DNA of 64,000 bases from Metapseudomonas otitidis (lineage in GTDB: Bacteria > Pseudomonadota > Gammaproteobacteria > Pseudomonadales > Pseudomonadaceae). Both the position numbers and the translations under genes were made by a program. Location: the NCBI RefSeq assembly GCF_900111835.1, contig NZ_FOJP01000001.1:434001-498000 (forward strand), read 5' to 3'. Below the pieces are notes generated by a model. That model saw nothing but the letters and a program-made list of their open reading frames with translations, had not been told where the DNA came from and made no database searches. Below are positions 19,250 to 27,362 of the stretch, one piece after another (positions within the stretch are counted from its first letter, which is position 1; each line of letters starts with the position of its first letter).

Positions 19250-19723
19250 TCAGGCCGGCCCCGGCAGGGGCTGGCCGCGGTCGATCTTGCAACTGAGGAT
19301 GATGGAGGTGGTGGTGCGCTCCACCCCTTCCACATTGCCGATCTCGTCCAGCAACTGGTCCAGCCGCTCTGGTGATTCGGCGCGCAGCCAGGCCACGTAG
19401 TCGAACTCCCCACTCACCGTGCACAGCAACTGCACCTCGGCCATTCCAGTCAGGCGGCGCAGCACGTCCTTGCCGCTGCGTGGCCGCACGGTGATGCCCA
19501 CGTAGGCCTGCAGGCCGCCTTCCGCCACGCGCTGGCCCAGGCGCACGCCATAGCCGCTGATCACCCCGCTGCGCTCCAGCCGCGCCAGGCGCGAGTTCAC
19601 CGTGGTACGGGCGATGCCCAGGCGGCGGGCGAGGGTGGCGACGCTTTCGCGGGCGTTGATCTGCAGCGCGGCGATCAGCTGGCGGTCAGTTTCATCAAGG
19701 GCGTGCTGGATGTATTCGGGCAT
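19250..19723 (-). CDS. Lrp/AsnC-family regulator
   Basis: A 157-residue Lrp/AsnC regulator: helix-turn-helix at about 10-60 (LDETDRQLIAALQINARESVATLARRLGIARTTVNSRLARLE) and a RAM ligand-binding domain after it. From memory, P. putida has an AsnC-type gene beside davB, so this is probably the lysine-responsive regulator of davBA, now separated from it by the inserted adhesin gene. Its stop lies four bases from the stop of the convergent adhesin gene. The amino acid sensed is inferred. Confidence 0.9.
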   Translation of the reverse strand: MPEYIQHALDETDRQLIAALQINARESVATLARRLGIARTTVNSRLARLERSGVISGYGVRLGQRVAEGGLQAYVGITVRPRSGKDVLRRLTGMAEVQLLCTVSGEFDYVAWLRAESPERLDQLLDEIGNVEGVERTTTSIILSCKIDRGQPLPGPA

Positions 19724-19858
19724 CGTGGGTATCGGTTACCGGTTGGGCCAATGGCGCACAGGTTGATGTAAGGGGTGAAACGGGTCGGTGAGGTATTGAT
19801 AGGGCCCTACGGCTGGAGGGGCCAGGGCCGATTTACCGCACTGTGACGGATACCTAGC

Positions 19859-20878
19859 ATGCCTGCTCCGCTTGATGTATGGAGAGCACAGTTGATCACG
19901 CCGTCTCGACTTCTGATGTATCTCTTGGTGGTCGCGCTGTTCCCCGTGATGGGGGTAGTGAGCCCCCATGCGCTGGGCTGCAGCCTGAAGCGCGGCCAGA
20001 GTACCAACTTCACGTTCCCCAGCCCCCTCCATGTGCCCCGCGACCTGCCGATCGGTGGTGTCATCTACGACACCCATGGCTGGATCGGCTCCGGTGATGC
20101 CTATGTGGACTGCATGGGGCTCTTCCAGCACTACATCGGGACGGGCTTTATTTCCGGCCCCAGTGAAGTCAAGGTACCTGGCAAGACGGACGTCTACGCC
20201 ACCGGCCTGCCGGGTGTCGGCATCCGGGTTGCCTGGTCCATCAACCTGGACACCCCCGCCCACATGGAAGGCGGGGAGATGATGCGCTCTGCACGGCGCC
20301 GAACGCCAATCCCGCGAAACCACTATTCACCCGCGCAACGCTGGTGGATCCAGCTGATCAAGACCGGCCCGATCAACTCGGGCGTCCTCAGCATGAATCC
20401 GGTGCGGATCTACTACGACGATGAGCTGACCAACCAGCTCAACTTTCTCTCGTCGCAGGTGGTGTTCCAGAAGCGTGGCTGTGTGGCGACCGGCGCAACG
20501 CAGACGGTCACGCTGCTGCAGTCCAATATCGGCCAGTTCAAGGGGATCGGCTCAACGGCGCGCCCCCGAATCTTCAGCATCGATCTCGACTGCGATGAAG
20601 GGGTCAATGTGTCCTACTGCATCGATGGGTTGCCTGCTACCGAGTCGGTACTCAAGAACAGCACAGGCCCCGGACAGGCAAACGGTATCGGCGTTCAGCT
20701 GCTGAAAGGGGATGGGGTGCAGCCGTTATTGCTGGGGGAAAAACATGTTCTGGGTACAGCCGACAGGCCGAACAGCAATATGAAAATCGAGCTCCAGGCC
20801 CGCTACTACCAGTTCCAGGAGCAGATCAGGCCGGGATTCATCGTGACCAATGCAACGGTCACCCTGTACTACGAGTAA
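19859..20878 (+). CDS. Two-domain fimbrial tip adhesin, paralogue 2
   Basis: A 339-residue adhesin of the same build as its four paralogues: TGLPGVGIRVAW and RWWIQLIKTGPINSG in the binding domain, RGCVATG and LDCDEG cysteines in the pilin domain, and terminal strand TNATVTLYYE. The annotated start ATG 19859 gives a long pre-signal region. TTG 19892 follows GGAG by seven bases and would give a cleaner signal peptide starting at LITPSRLLMYLL, so that may be the true start. It is divergent from the Lrp gene and convergent with paralogue 3. No assembly genes are in the window. Confidence 0.85.
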   Translation: MPAPLDVWRAQLITPSRLLMYLLVVALFPVMGVVSPHALGCSLKRGQSTNFTFPSPLHVPRDLPIGGVIYDTHGWIGSGDAYVDCMGLFQHYIGTGFISGPSEVKVPGKTDVYATGLPGVGIRVAWSINLDTPAHMEGGEMMRSARRRTPIPRNHYSPAQRWWIQLIKTGPINSGVLSMNPVRIYYDDELTNQLNFLSSQVVFQKRGCVATGATQTVTLLQSNIGQFKGIGSTARPRIFSIDLDCDEGVNVSYCIDGLPATESVLKNSTGPGQANGIGVQLLKGDGVQPLLLGEKHVLGTADRPNSNMKIELQARYYQFQEQIRPGFIVTNATVTLYYE

Positions 20879-20963
20879 CGGCCGGGTCGCCGATACGACG
20901 TACGCACCAGCTGCCGAGCCCGGGCTTGGCCTGCTTCCGGCAGCGCTCACGGCGTTGCTCGCC

Positions 20964-21938
20964 TCACTCGTAGTACAGCGTCAGGTGCACCAGCGCCTCC
21001 ACTGTGCCCGGAACCACCTCGGTGTCGAGCTGGTAATAGCGTGCCGTGAGCGGGATGTTGAGGAGCGCGCCCCGGTCTGGCCCCAGGGCGGTGTAGAAGA
21101 CCTTCTCGCCGAACACCACCGGGGTGCCGTTGCTGTCCCTGAGCAGTTGCACCCCCACTCCCCGCGCTGTGCCCCGTGTATCGCTGCTGTGCACCACCGA
21201 AGGCGATGCCTTGAGCGGGGCGTCCAGGCTGTAGGAGAGGCGCAGGTCCGGGTCGCACTCCAGGGGAATCTGAAAATTCGTCGGCCGCGCGGTTGAGCCC
21301 GGCCCGGTGAAGTCCCGTAGCTGGGCCTTGGCCATGCGTACGTCCAGGGACGAGTTCTGCAACCGGCATCCGCGTTTCTGGTAGATCACCTGGCTCGCCG
21401 GGAACACCAGCTCGTTAGTCAGGAGGTTGTGGTAGTAGTTGCGGATCGGCGCGATCTGGTAAGTGCCCGAGGCGATGGGCCCGGTCTTGATCAACTGGAT
21501 CCACCAGCGCTGGGCCGGCGCATAGGTGTCCCGCGAAATCTGTGTGGTGGAGCGCGGGATGGTCATGTAGATCCCGCCGTCCATGCCCGCCGGACGGGAC
21601 TGGGGGTTGTTGTTCCAGGCCACCTTGATGCCGACCCCTGGCACGCCGGTCTCGTAGACATGCTCCAGGCCGGTGGCCTTGGTGTTGCCGGTGAAGCCCA
21701 GATCGAGCCAGAAGGTGCCGAAGCCCGAGCAGCGCGCCGACGCCTGACCGCCGCCGACCCAGCCCCCCGAGTCATGCAGCACGGTACCGACCGGTGCGTC
21801 CCGCTGGATTGTGAGGGTGGCGGGGAGTGGATAGCTGGTCTTCAACCCCGACCCGGAGCAACTGGCTCCCAGGGCGAGGCCGGACATTGCCAGCAGCGCA
21901 AGCACACTGCCGGACGCAAGGCACAGGGATGTGTTCAT
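20964..21938 (-). CDS. Two-domain fimbrial tip adhesin, paralogue 3 (opposite strand)
   Basis: A 324-residue adhesin starting at the ATG read from 21938 (MNTSLCLASGSVLALLAMSGLALGA, signal peptide). The mature protein begins SCSGSGLKTSYPLP, close to paralogue 5. It has TGVPGVGIKVAW, RWWIQLIKTGPIASGTY, RGCRL and LECDPD cysteines, and a final strand VHLTLYYE. It is the only one of the five on the minus strand, between two plus-strand copies, which suggests inversion or independent insertion. The open frame extends upstream to 22097, but that part lacks a signal-like start. It is probably exported through the Sec system and needs a chaperone-usher pathway encoded elsewhere. Confidence 0.85.
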   Translation of the reverse strand: MNTSLCLASGSVLALLAMSGLALGASCSGSGLKTSYPLPATLTIQRDAPVGTVLHDSGGWVGGGQASARCSGFGTFWLDLGFTGNTKATGLEHVYETGVPGVGIKVAWNNNPQSRPAGMDGGIYMTIPRSTTQISRDTYAPAQRWWIQLIKTGPIASGTYQIAPIRNYYHNLLTNELVFPASQVIYQKRGCRLQNSSLDVRMAKAQLRDFTGPGSTARPTNFQIPLECDPDLRLSYSLDAPLKASPSVVHSSDTRGTARGVGVQLLRDSNGTPVVFGEKVFYTALGPDRGALLNIPLTARYYQLDTEVVPGTVEALVHLTLYYE

Positions 21939-22223
21939 GGAAGGCACCGTGAACGAGGAGGAGGGGACTCTTAGAGAGCGACCGGAATCGGCCGCGCCAT
22001 AACGCCACGCGATGCGCCGAGCAGGCCGCAGCTCCCCTGCGACAGGCTCGGCGTCTATGCGGCAGGGCGCCCGGCGGGACTCGGCGGTGAGACTCAACAG
22101 GGGCCGGTCATGCCGCCGTCGGTAATGGCCTACAGGGTCGCAAGGTTGAAAGGAATGCTGTCTGACGGAATGAGGCTAGGGCGATGGGTAGACTTCACGC
22201 CCCTTGTTCCGCCGGTCATCCGC

Positions 22224-23201
22224 ATGAAACACACCGCATTCCGCCAGATGGCAGGTGCCTTGGGGCTCTTGCTGATGTCGAGCCTTGCCTGGGGAGCCAG
22301 TTGTTCCGGTGACCCGCCACTGAGGACCTTTCATACCCTGCCGGCAGTGATCACCCAGCAGCGGGATGCCCCCCTGGGCACGGTGCTCTATGACACCAAT
22401 GGGTGGGTTGGGGCCGGGCAGTTCGTCAACGTGACCTGCCGTGGCCCAGGCACCCTCTGGATGACCGATGGCTTCCGTGGCGGCATGGTCAAGACCGACT
22501 ACGAGCATGTCTACGAGTCCGGCGTACCCGGTATCGGCATCAAGGTGTCGTGGGCCAACAACGCGCGCAACCCGCCCAGCTCCATGAGCGGAGGGCGCTA
22601 CATGGTCGACCCACCGCGCGAACTGCAGATATCCGCTACCACCTACGTACCCGCCCAGATGTGGTGGATCCAGCTGATCAAGATCGGTCCGATCCAATCC
22701 GGCACCTTCAAGATCAACCCGGTGCGGGTCTTCTATCACAACATGCTGACTAACGAGCTCAACTTCACCCCCAGCCAGGTGGTCTTCAACCAGCAGGGCT
22801 GCCGTGTGCAGAACAAGGCCCTCACAGTGCCGATGCCCACGGCCGGCGTGCAGCGCTTCCAGGGTATCGGCAGTACCACGGGTGAGCGGCTGTTCGACAT
22901 TCCCCTGGAATGCGACCCAAACATTCGTATCTCCTATCGGCTAGACGGGCTGACGTCTGGGGAATCGGTCTTGAAGAACAGCACGGGCGCCGGCATGGCC
23001 AAGGGCGTAGGGGTGCAGATTCTCAAGGGGAGCGGCGGCGGTACTCCGTTGGTACTGGGCGCCAATGCCTACCACATGGATATGGGCGCTGTAGGCGGCC
23101 TCAGCAAGATCCCCCTTGTGGCTCGCTACTACCAGCTAGAGCCCAGCGTCATGCCTGGCAGCGTGATCACCACCGCCACCCTTACGCTGTTCTACGAGTG
23201 A
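22224..23201 (+). CDS. Two-domain fimbrial tip adhesin, paralogue 4
   Basis: A 325-residue adhesin. The frame is open from 22110, but ATG 22224 gives the expected signal peptide (MKHTAFRQMAGALGLLLMSSLAWGA) followed by SCSG as in paralogues 3 and 5. The binding domain has SGVPGIGIKVSW and MWWIQLIKIGPIQSGTF. The pilin domain has QGCRV, LECDPN, SGESVLKNSTGAGMAKGVGVQ and the terminal strand TTATLTLFYE. It is a close relative of paralogue 5 just downstream, consistent with tandem duplication. Confidence 0.86.
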   Translation: MKHTAFRQMAGALGLLLMSSLAWGASCSGDPPLRTFHTLPAVITQQRDAPLGTVLYDTNGWVGAGQFVNVTCRGPGTLWMTDGFRGGMVKTDYEHVYESGVPGIGIKVSWANNARNPPSSMSGGRYMVDPPRELQISATTYVPAQMWWIQLIKIGPIQSGTFKINPVRVFYHNMLTNELNFTPSQVVFNQQGCRVQNKALTVPMPTAGVQRFQGIGSTTGERLFDIPLECDPNIRISYRLDGLTSGESVLKNSTGAGMAKGVGVQILKGSGGGTPLVLGANAYHMDMGAVGGLSKIPLVARYYQLEPSVMPGSVITTATLTLFYE

Positions 23202-23322
23202 GTCGATTGATCGTCCTACGGCGCTCGCCTACAGACGTGGCGGTCACGCCGGACGCCTAGCCGACAGGGAGAGACGGAGCGAATCATTAGAATTCGCCCC
23301 CCATTTTTCCCCGGTCACCTTC

Positions 23323-24294
23323 ATGAGCCCGCGTCCTTTCACCCGGCTGGCCAGCGCCCTGGCGCTCCTGCTCGCGTCCGGCATGGCCTGGGGGGCCAGC
23401 TGCAGCGGGTCGGGGCACAAGAACCAGCTGCCGCTGCCCACCACCCTGACCGTTCACCGCGATGCGCCGATCGGCACCGTGCTGTACGACACCAACCGCT
23501 GGATGGGCGGCGGCAGCGCCAGCGCCACCTGCACGGGGCCTGGCACCCTGTGGATGGACCACGGCTACAGCGCCACCATGCAGCGGACGGCCCTCGAACA
23601 TGTGTATGAAAGCGGCGTGCCGGGCATCGGTGTCAAAGTGGCCTGGGCCAACAACGGTAGCCGTCCGCCCGCCACCATGAGCGGCGGCATCTTCATGGGC
23701 CACCCGCGCACCGAGACGCAGATCTCCGCCACCACCTACGCACCCGCCCAGCTGTGGTGGTTCCAGCTGATCAAGACCGGCCCCATCGAGTCAGGCACCT
23801 TCGCCATCAAGCCGATCCGGGTCTACTACCACAACCTGCTGACCAACGAACTGACCTTCCCGCCGACCCGCCTGGTGTTCAACAAGAAGGGCTGCCGGCT
23901 GCTCGAACCCACCCTCACCGTGCACCTGCCCACCGCCAACCTCCACCACTTCGAGGGGGTGGGCAGTTCCGCCCGGGAGCGGCCGTTCGACATCCACCTG
24001 GATTGCGACCCGGACATCCGCATCCACTACCGCGTGGACGGGCTGAAGGCTGCGGATTCGGTGCTGCAGAACAGCACCGGCGCCGGCATGGCCAGAGGCG
24101 TGGGTGTGCAACTGCTCAAGGGCGCTGGCAACGGCGAGCCGTTGGTGCTCGGTACCAAGGCCTTCCATCAGGCCAGCGGTACCCAGGGTGGACCCAGCGC
24201 CATCCCGCTCATCGCCCGCTATCACCAGCACGAGCCGGACATCGCCCCCGGCGCGGTGATCACCACCGCCACCCTCACGCTGTTCTACGAATAG
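23323..24294 (+). CDS. Two-domain fimbrial tip adhesin, paralogue 5
   Basis: A 323-residue adhesin with signal peptide MSPRPFTRLASALALLLASGMAWGA and mature start SCSGSGHKNQLP. It has SGVPGIGVKVAW, LWWFQLIKTGPIESGTF, LTNELTFPP, KGCRL, LDCDPD, NSTGAGMARGVGVQLLKGAG and final strand TTATLTLFYE. Its G+C and codon use match the core genome better than paralogue 1 does. It is probably a tip subunit exported to the periplasm and capped by a chaperone; the partner fimbrial system is not in this window. Confidence 0.86.
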   Translation: MSPRPFTRLASALALLLASGMAWGASCSGSGHKNQLPLPTTLTVHRDAPIGTVLYDTNRWMGGGSASATCTGPGTLWMDHGYSATMQRTALEHVYESGVPGIGVKVAWANNGSRPPATMSGGIFMGHPRTETQISATTYAPAQLWWFQLIKTGPIESGTFAIKPIRVYYHNLLTNELTFPPTRLVFNKKGCRLLEPTLTVHLPTANLHHFEGVGSSARERPFDIHLDCDPDIRIHYRVDGLKAADSVLQNSTGAGMARGVGVQLLKGAGNGEPLVLGTKAFHQASGTQGGPSAIPLIARYHQHEPDIAPGAVITTATLTLFYE

Positions 24295-24351
24295 CCCGAG
24301 AACGCCCCTATGGCCCGGAGCGACGACGGCAGGATCGGCGGCAGAAGGGCC

Positions 24352-24669
24352 TCAGGGTGTTGAGGCGAGGATGGCGCGGGCCAGGGCCAGGTCGTCGGTG
24401 CCGGTGGGCAGCGGCTGTTGGCGCAGCTCGCGCAGGGCCCGCTCCAGCTCGGGGCCCCGGATGTGGCCGTCGCTGGCGACGAAGGCGGCGGCATCGTCCC
24501 GCGCCCGTGCCTTGTGTCCCGAGTCCATGAGGGCCCCGGTCGAGTAGCTCGGAAGGCAGAGGGTGCCTAAAGCGACAAGGGTGATGCTCATGGCCACCCC
24601 ATCCAGCTTCTCCCCGGCATGGCTCGGCAATGAACCGGCAAGCAGTGCAACAGCAAGCGCTTTGCGCAT
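24352..24669 (-). CDS. DUF2388-type small exported protein
   Basis: A 105-residue protein with signal peptide MRKALAVALLAGSLPSHA. The C-terminal segment ARDDAAAFVASDGHIRGPELERALRELRQ is typical of the small Pseudomonas DUF2388 family, whose function I do not know. It lies 11 bp downstream of the Sel1-type lipoprotein gene in the same direction, so the two are probably co-transcribed. No catalytic residues are evident. Confidence 0.8.
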   Translation of the reverse strand: MRKALAVALLAGSLPSHAGEKLDGVAMSITLVALGTLCLPSYSTGALMDSGHKARARDDAAAFVASDGHIRGPELERALRELRQQPLPTGTDDLALARAILASTP

Positions 24670-24680
24670 CGGGTTTGCTC

Positions 24681-25217
24681 TCAATGGCCCGGCAGCGCCT
24701 GCACCGCCTTGCAACTGGCCTCGTAGTGCTGGGCGCAGGCCGACTGGTACAGGCGGCGGGCCTGGTCCGGGTCGCGCGGCACGCCTTCGCCCCGCAGGTA
24801 CAGGCTGCCGAGCACGTGCTGGGCCATGGGGTTGCCGGCGGCGGCGGACTGGTTCAGGTAGCGCAGCATCTCCGGCTGGTTGGCCAGGGCCGGGTCGTTG
24901 CGGCCGGTGTAGAGGAAGGCCAGGCTCACCGCCGCCACGGCGTTGCCCTGGTCGGCGGCGCGGGCCCACCAGTACTGGGCCTGGCGGTAGTCCTTGGCCA
25001 CGAAGAAGTGGCTGCCCAGCTTGAACTGGCTCTCCGGGTCGCCGCGCTGGGCCTGCACCTGCAGCACCTCCAGCTCGCTGGGCGGCGTCTCGCGAATGAC
25101 GTTGGCCGGCGCCTGCGCCTCGGCAGGGCGCTCCGGTGTCTTGGCGGTGTGGGTGCAGCCGGCCAGCAGGGCGACGGCCAGCAGCGGGACGGACAGGCGG
25201 GACAGTGACGGACGCAT
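24681..25217 (-). CDS. Sel1-repeat lipoprotein
   Basis: A 178-residue lipoprotein with lipobox LLAGC (Cys21). At least three Sel1-like (TPR-related) repeats follow: GDPESQFKLGSHFFVAKDYRQAQYWWARAADQG, NAVAAVSLAFLYTGRNDPALANQ and GNPMAQHVLGSLYLRGEGVPRDPDQARRLYQSAC. Sel1 repeats mediate protein contacts; it is probably a periplasm-facing scaffold anchored in a membrane. It is the first gene of a two-gene unit with the DUF2388 gene. The specific partner is unknown. Confidence 0.85.
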   Translation of the reverse strand: MRPSLSRLSVPLLAVALLAGCTHTAKTPERPAEAQAPANVIRETPPSELEVLQVQAQRGDPESQFKLGSHFFVAKDYRQAQYWWARAADQGNAVAAVSLAFLYTGRNDPALANQPEMLRYLNQSAAAGNPMAQHVLGSLYLRGEGVPRDPDQARRLYQSACAQHYEASCKAVQALPGH

Positions 25218-25361
25218 GGAGGCTCCTCGGCCAGGGCAGTGATGGGCGGCGGCGCCGGGCGTACAGGGTGATCGGCTTCCGCTCGCGCTTCAAGGTGTTG
25301 CAGCCAGTGGGACCCACCCCGCGTGAAAGGGTTCTCGTCGGTTCGTTCCGGGGTTGGCTTT

Positions 25362-25411
25362 GTGAAATTTATTGGATAGATTTTCATGAAATTAAATCTA
25401 CAAAATTTCAC
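25362..25411 (+). promoter_or_regulatory. Nested A+T-rich inverted repeats before the PauB-like gene
   Basis: GTGAAATTT (25362-25370) and AAATTTCAC (25403-25411) are perfect inverted repeats 41 bp apart. Between them TAGATTT (25377-25383) mirrors AAATCTA (25394-25400) around TCATGAAATT. The block sits directly upstream of the start codon and is strikingly A+T-rich. It is a likely operator for the XRE-cupin regulator encoded next. Confidence 0.55.
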
Positions 25412-25420
25412 GAGGCCCCC

Positions 25421-26710
25421 ATGTTCAAGCAATCCGCCCAGCATGTCGGTACCTGGTACGCCGCCGCCTTCCCCGGCCCCATCCCGCTGCGCCCACGCCT
25501 GCAGGCGAGCCAGGACTGCGACGTGGTGGTGGTCGGCGGCGGCTTCAGCGGCCTGCACACCGCCCTGCGCCTGGCCCTGGCCGGCAAGCGCGTGGTGGTG
25601 CTGGAGGCCAGCCGGCTGGCCTGGGCGGCCTCCGGGCGCAACGGCGGGCAGGCCTTGCTGGGCTGGTCCTGCGACATGCCCCCGCTGGAGAAGGCGCTCG
25701 GCGTCGACGGCGCCCGCCAGCTGTGGGACAGCATGCGCTGGGCCGCCGAGGAGATCCGTGAGCTGCCTGCCCGCCACGGCTTCGAGGTGGACTACCGCAG
25801 CGGCAGCCTGTGGGCCGCCGTGCTGCCGCGCCGGGTCGGCCAGCTGCACGAGGCCCAGCGCGAGGCCGAGGCGAAGTGGGGCTACGACGCCTTGCGCGTC
25901 ATCGAGCGCGACGAACTGCCCGAGTGGATCGGCAGCCCGCGCTACCAGGCCGCCCTCTACGACCCCGAGGCCGGCCACCTCGACCCGCTGAAGCTCGCCC
26001 ACGGCCTGGCCAACGCCCTGGAAGCGGCCGGCGGGCGCATCTTCGAACAGACCCAGGCCCTGGAATACCGCACCCGCGGCGAGGGCTACAGCGTGCGCAC
26101 CGCCGAAGGCGAAGTGCGCGCCGACGTGCTGGTGCTGGCCTGCAACGCCTACATCGACCGCCTCGACCCGGCCCTGGCCCGGCGCGTGCTGCCGGTGGGC
26201 TCCTACCAGGTCGCCACCGAACCGCTGGACCCGGCGCTGGCGCGCTCCCTGCTGCCGCGCAACAGCTGCGTGATCGACAACCAGTTCGTCCCCGACTATT
26301 TCCGCCTCACCCCCGACAACCGGTTGCTCTTCGGCGGTGGCTGCACCTACCTGGGCGGCCTGCCCAGGGACGTAGCGGCCGCCACCCGGCCGCACCTGGA
26401 GCGGGTCTTCCCGCAGCTGCGCGGCGTGGGCATCGAGTACGGCTGGGGCGGGCACCTGGACTGCAGCATGAAGCGCACCCCGGACATCGGCCGCAGCGGC
26501 CAGCGCTACTGGCTGCAGGGCTTCTCCGGGCACGGCGTGCTGCCGACCCTGGCCGGTGCCCGCGCCGTTGCCGACGCCATTTTCGGTGACGACCGCCTGC
26601 TGGGGCTCTACCAGCGCCTGAACAACCCCGGCTTCCCCGGTGGCGCGCTGCTGGCGCCGCCGCTGGAGGCCATCGGCAAGGCGTACTACCGCCTGCGCGA
26701 CGTGATCTGA
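25421..26710 (+). CDS. FAD-dependent amine oxidoreductase, PauB/PuuB type (PA0534-like)
   Basis: A 429-residue DAO-family flavoprotein. The FAD motif VVVVGGGFSGLHTALRLA has its glycines at 39-44, and a second cofactor segment reads YWLQGFSGHGVLPTLAGARAVADAI near the C-terminus. PauB/PuuB enzymes oxidise gamma-glutamyl-polyamines such as gamma-glutamylputrescine to the aldehyde. ATG 25421 follows ACGAGG. The next two genes, an XRE-cupin regulator and a gamma-glutamylpolyamine synthetase-like gene, support that role. It is cytoplasmic. Which polyamine is handled cannot be told from sequence. Confidence 0.9.
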   Translation: MFKQSAQHVGTWYAAAFPGPIPLRPRLQASQDCDVVVVGGGFSGLHTALRLALAGKRVVVLEASRLAWAASGRNGGQALLGWSCDMPPLEKALGVDGARQLWDSMRWAAEEIRELPARHGFEVDYRSGSLWAAVLPRRVGQLHEAQREAEAKWGYDALRVIERDELPEWIGSPRYQAALYDPEAGHLDPLKLAHGLANALEAAGGRIFEQTQALEYRTRGEGYSVRTAEGEVRADVLVLACNAYIDRLDPALARRVLPVGSYQVATEPLDPALARSLLPRNSCVIDNQFVPDYFRLTPDNRLLFGGGCTYLGGLPRDVAAATRPHLERVFPQLRGVGIEYGWGGHLDCSMKRTPDIGRSGQRYWLQGFSGHGVLPTLAGARAVADAIFGDDRLLGLYQRLNNPGFPGGALLAPPLEAIGKAYYRLRDVI

Positions 26711-26753
26711 AGGGCCGCCCGCCGGCACCCGGCGGGCACCACGGAGATTCCAG

Positions 26754-27311
26754 ATGGACAAGCAAGACGAAATCGAAGGCCTCGCGATCCTCATCCGCGA
26801 CCTGCGCAAGCACAAGAACGTGACCCTGGGCGACCTGGCCACCCGCATCGACCGCTCGGTGGGCTTCCTCTCCCAGGTCGAGCGTGGCCTCTCGCGCCCC
26901 ACGGTGGCCGATCTCACCGCCATCAGCGAAGCGCTGGGGGTGCCGACCACCTACTTCTACAGCCTCAGCAAGCCCCGCGAGATCCCCTGGGTCACCCGCC
27001 CCGACGAGCGCCGCACCCTCTACTACGCCGGCGGCATCACCGACGTGCTGGCCTCGCCGACCATGTCCGGCGGCTTCTCCATGCTCGAAAGCCACCTGGA
27101 GCCCGGTGCCACCAGCGGCGAAGGGCACCTGGACGACAGCTCCGAGCAGGGCGGCTTCGTCCTCGAAGGCGAGCTGACGCTCTGGTACGGCGACGACGCC
27201 GAGCCGGTGACGCTCTACGCCAACGACAGCTTCCAGCTGCCGCCCCATGCGCAGTTCCGCTACGCCAACCTCTCCGAACGGCCGACGCGGGTGCTCTGGG
27301 TGTTCACCTGA
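26754..27311 (+). CDS. XRE-cupin transcriptional regulator (PA0535-like, PuuR/PauR type)
   Basis: A 185-residue regulator: XRE helix-turn-helix at about 15-70 (LRKHKNVTLGDLATRIDRSVGFLSQVERGLSRP) and a cupin effector domain at about 110-180 (GEGHLDDSSEQGGFVLEGELTLWYGD). This architecture is that of PuuR and PauR, polyamine-responsive repressors. It lies 43 bp after the oxidoreductase gene and 51 bp before the synthetase gene, all co-directional, so it probably autoregulates the operon through the nested repeats at 25362-25411. Confidence 0.9.
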   Translation: MDKQDEIEGLAILIRDLRKHKNVTLGDLATRIDRSVGFLSQVERGLSRPTVADLTAISEALGVPTTYFYSLSKPREIPWVTRPDERRTLYYAGGITDVLASPTMSGGFSMLESHLEPGATSGEGHLDDSSEQGGFVLEGELTLWYGDDAEPVTLYANDSFQLPPHAQFRYANLSERPTRVLWVFT

Positions 27312-27362
27312 CACCCGGCGGCTTCTCCCCCGAACACCCCTTTCCCTTGCAGGACCGCAGTG

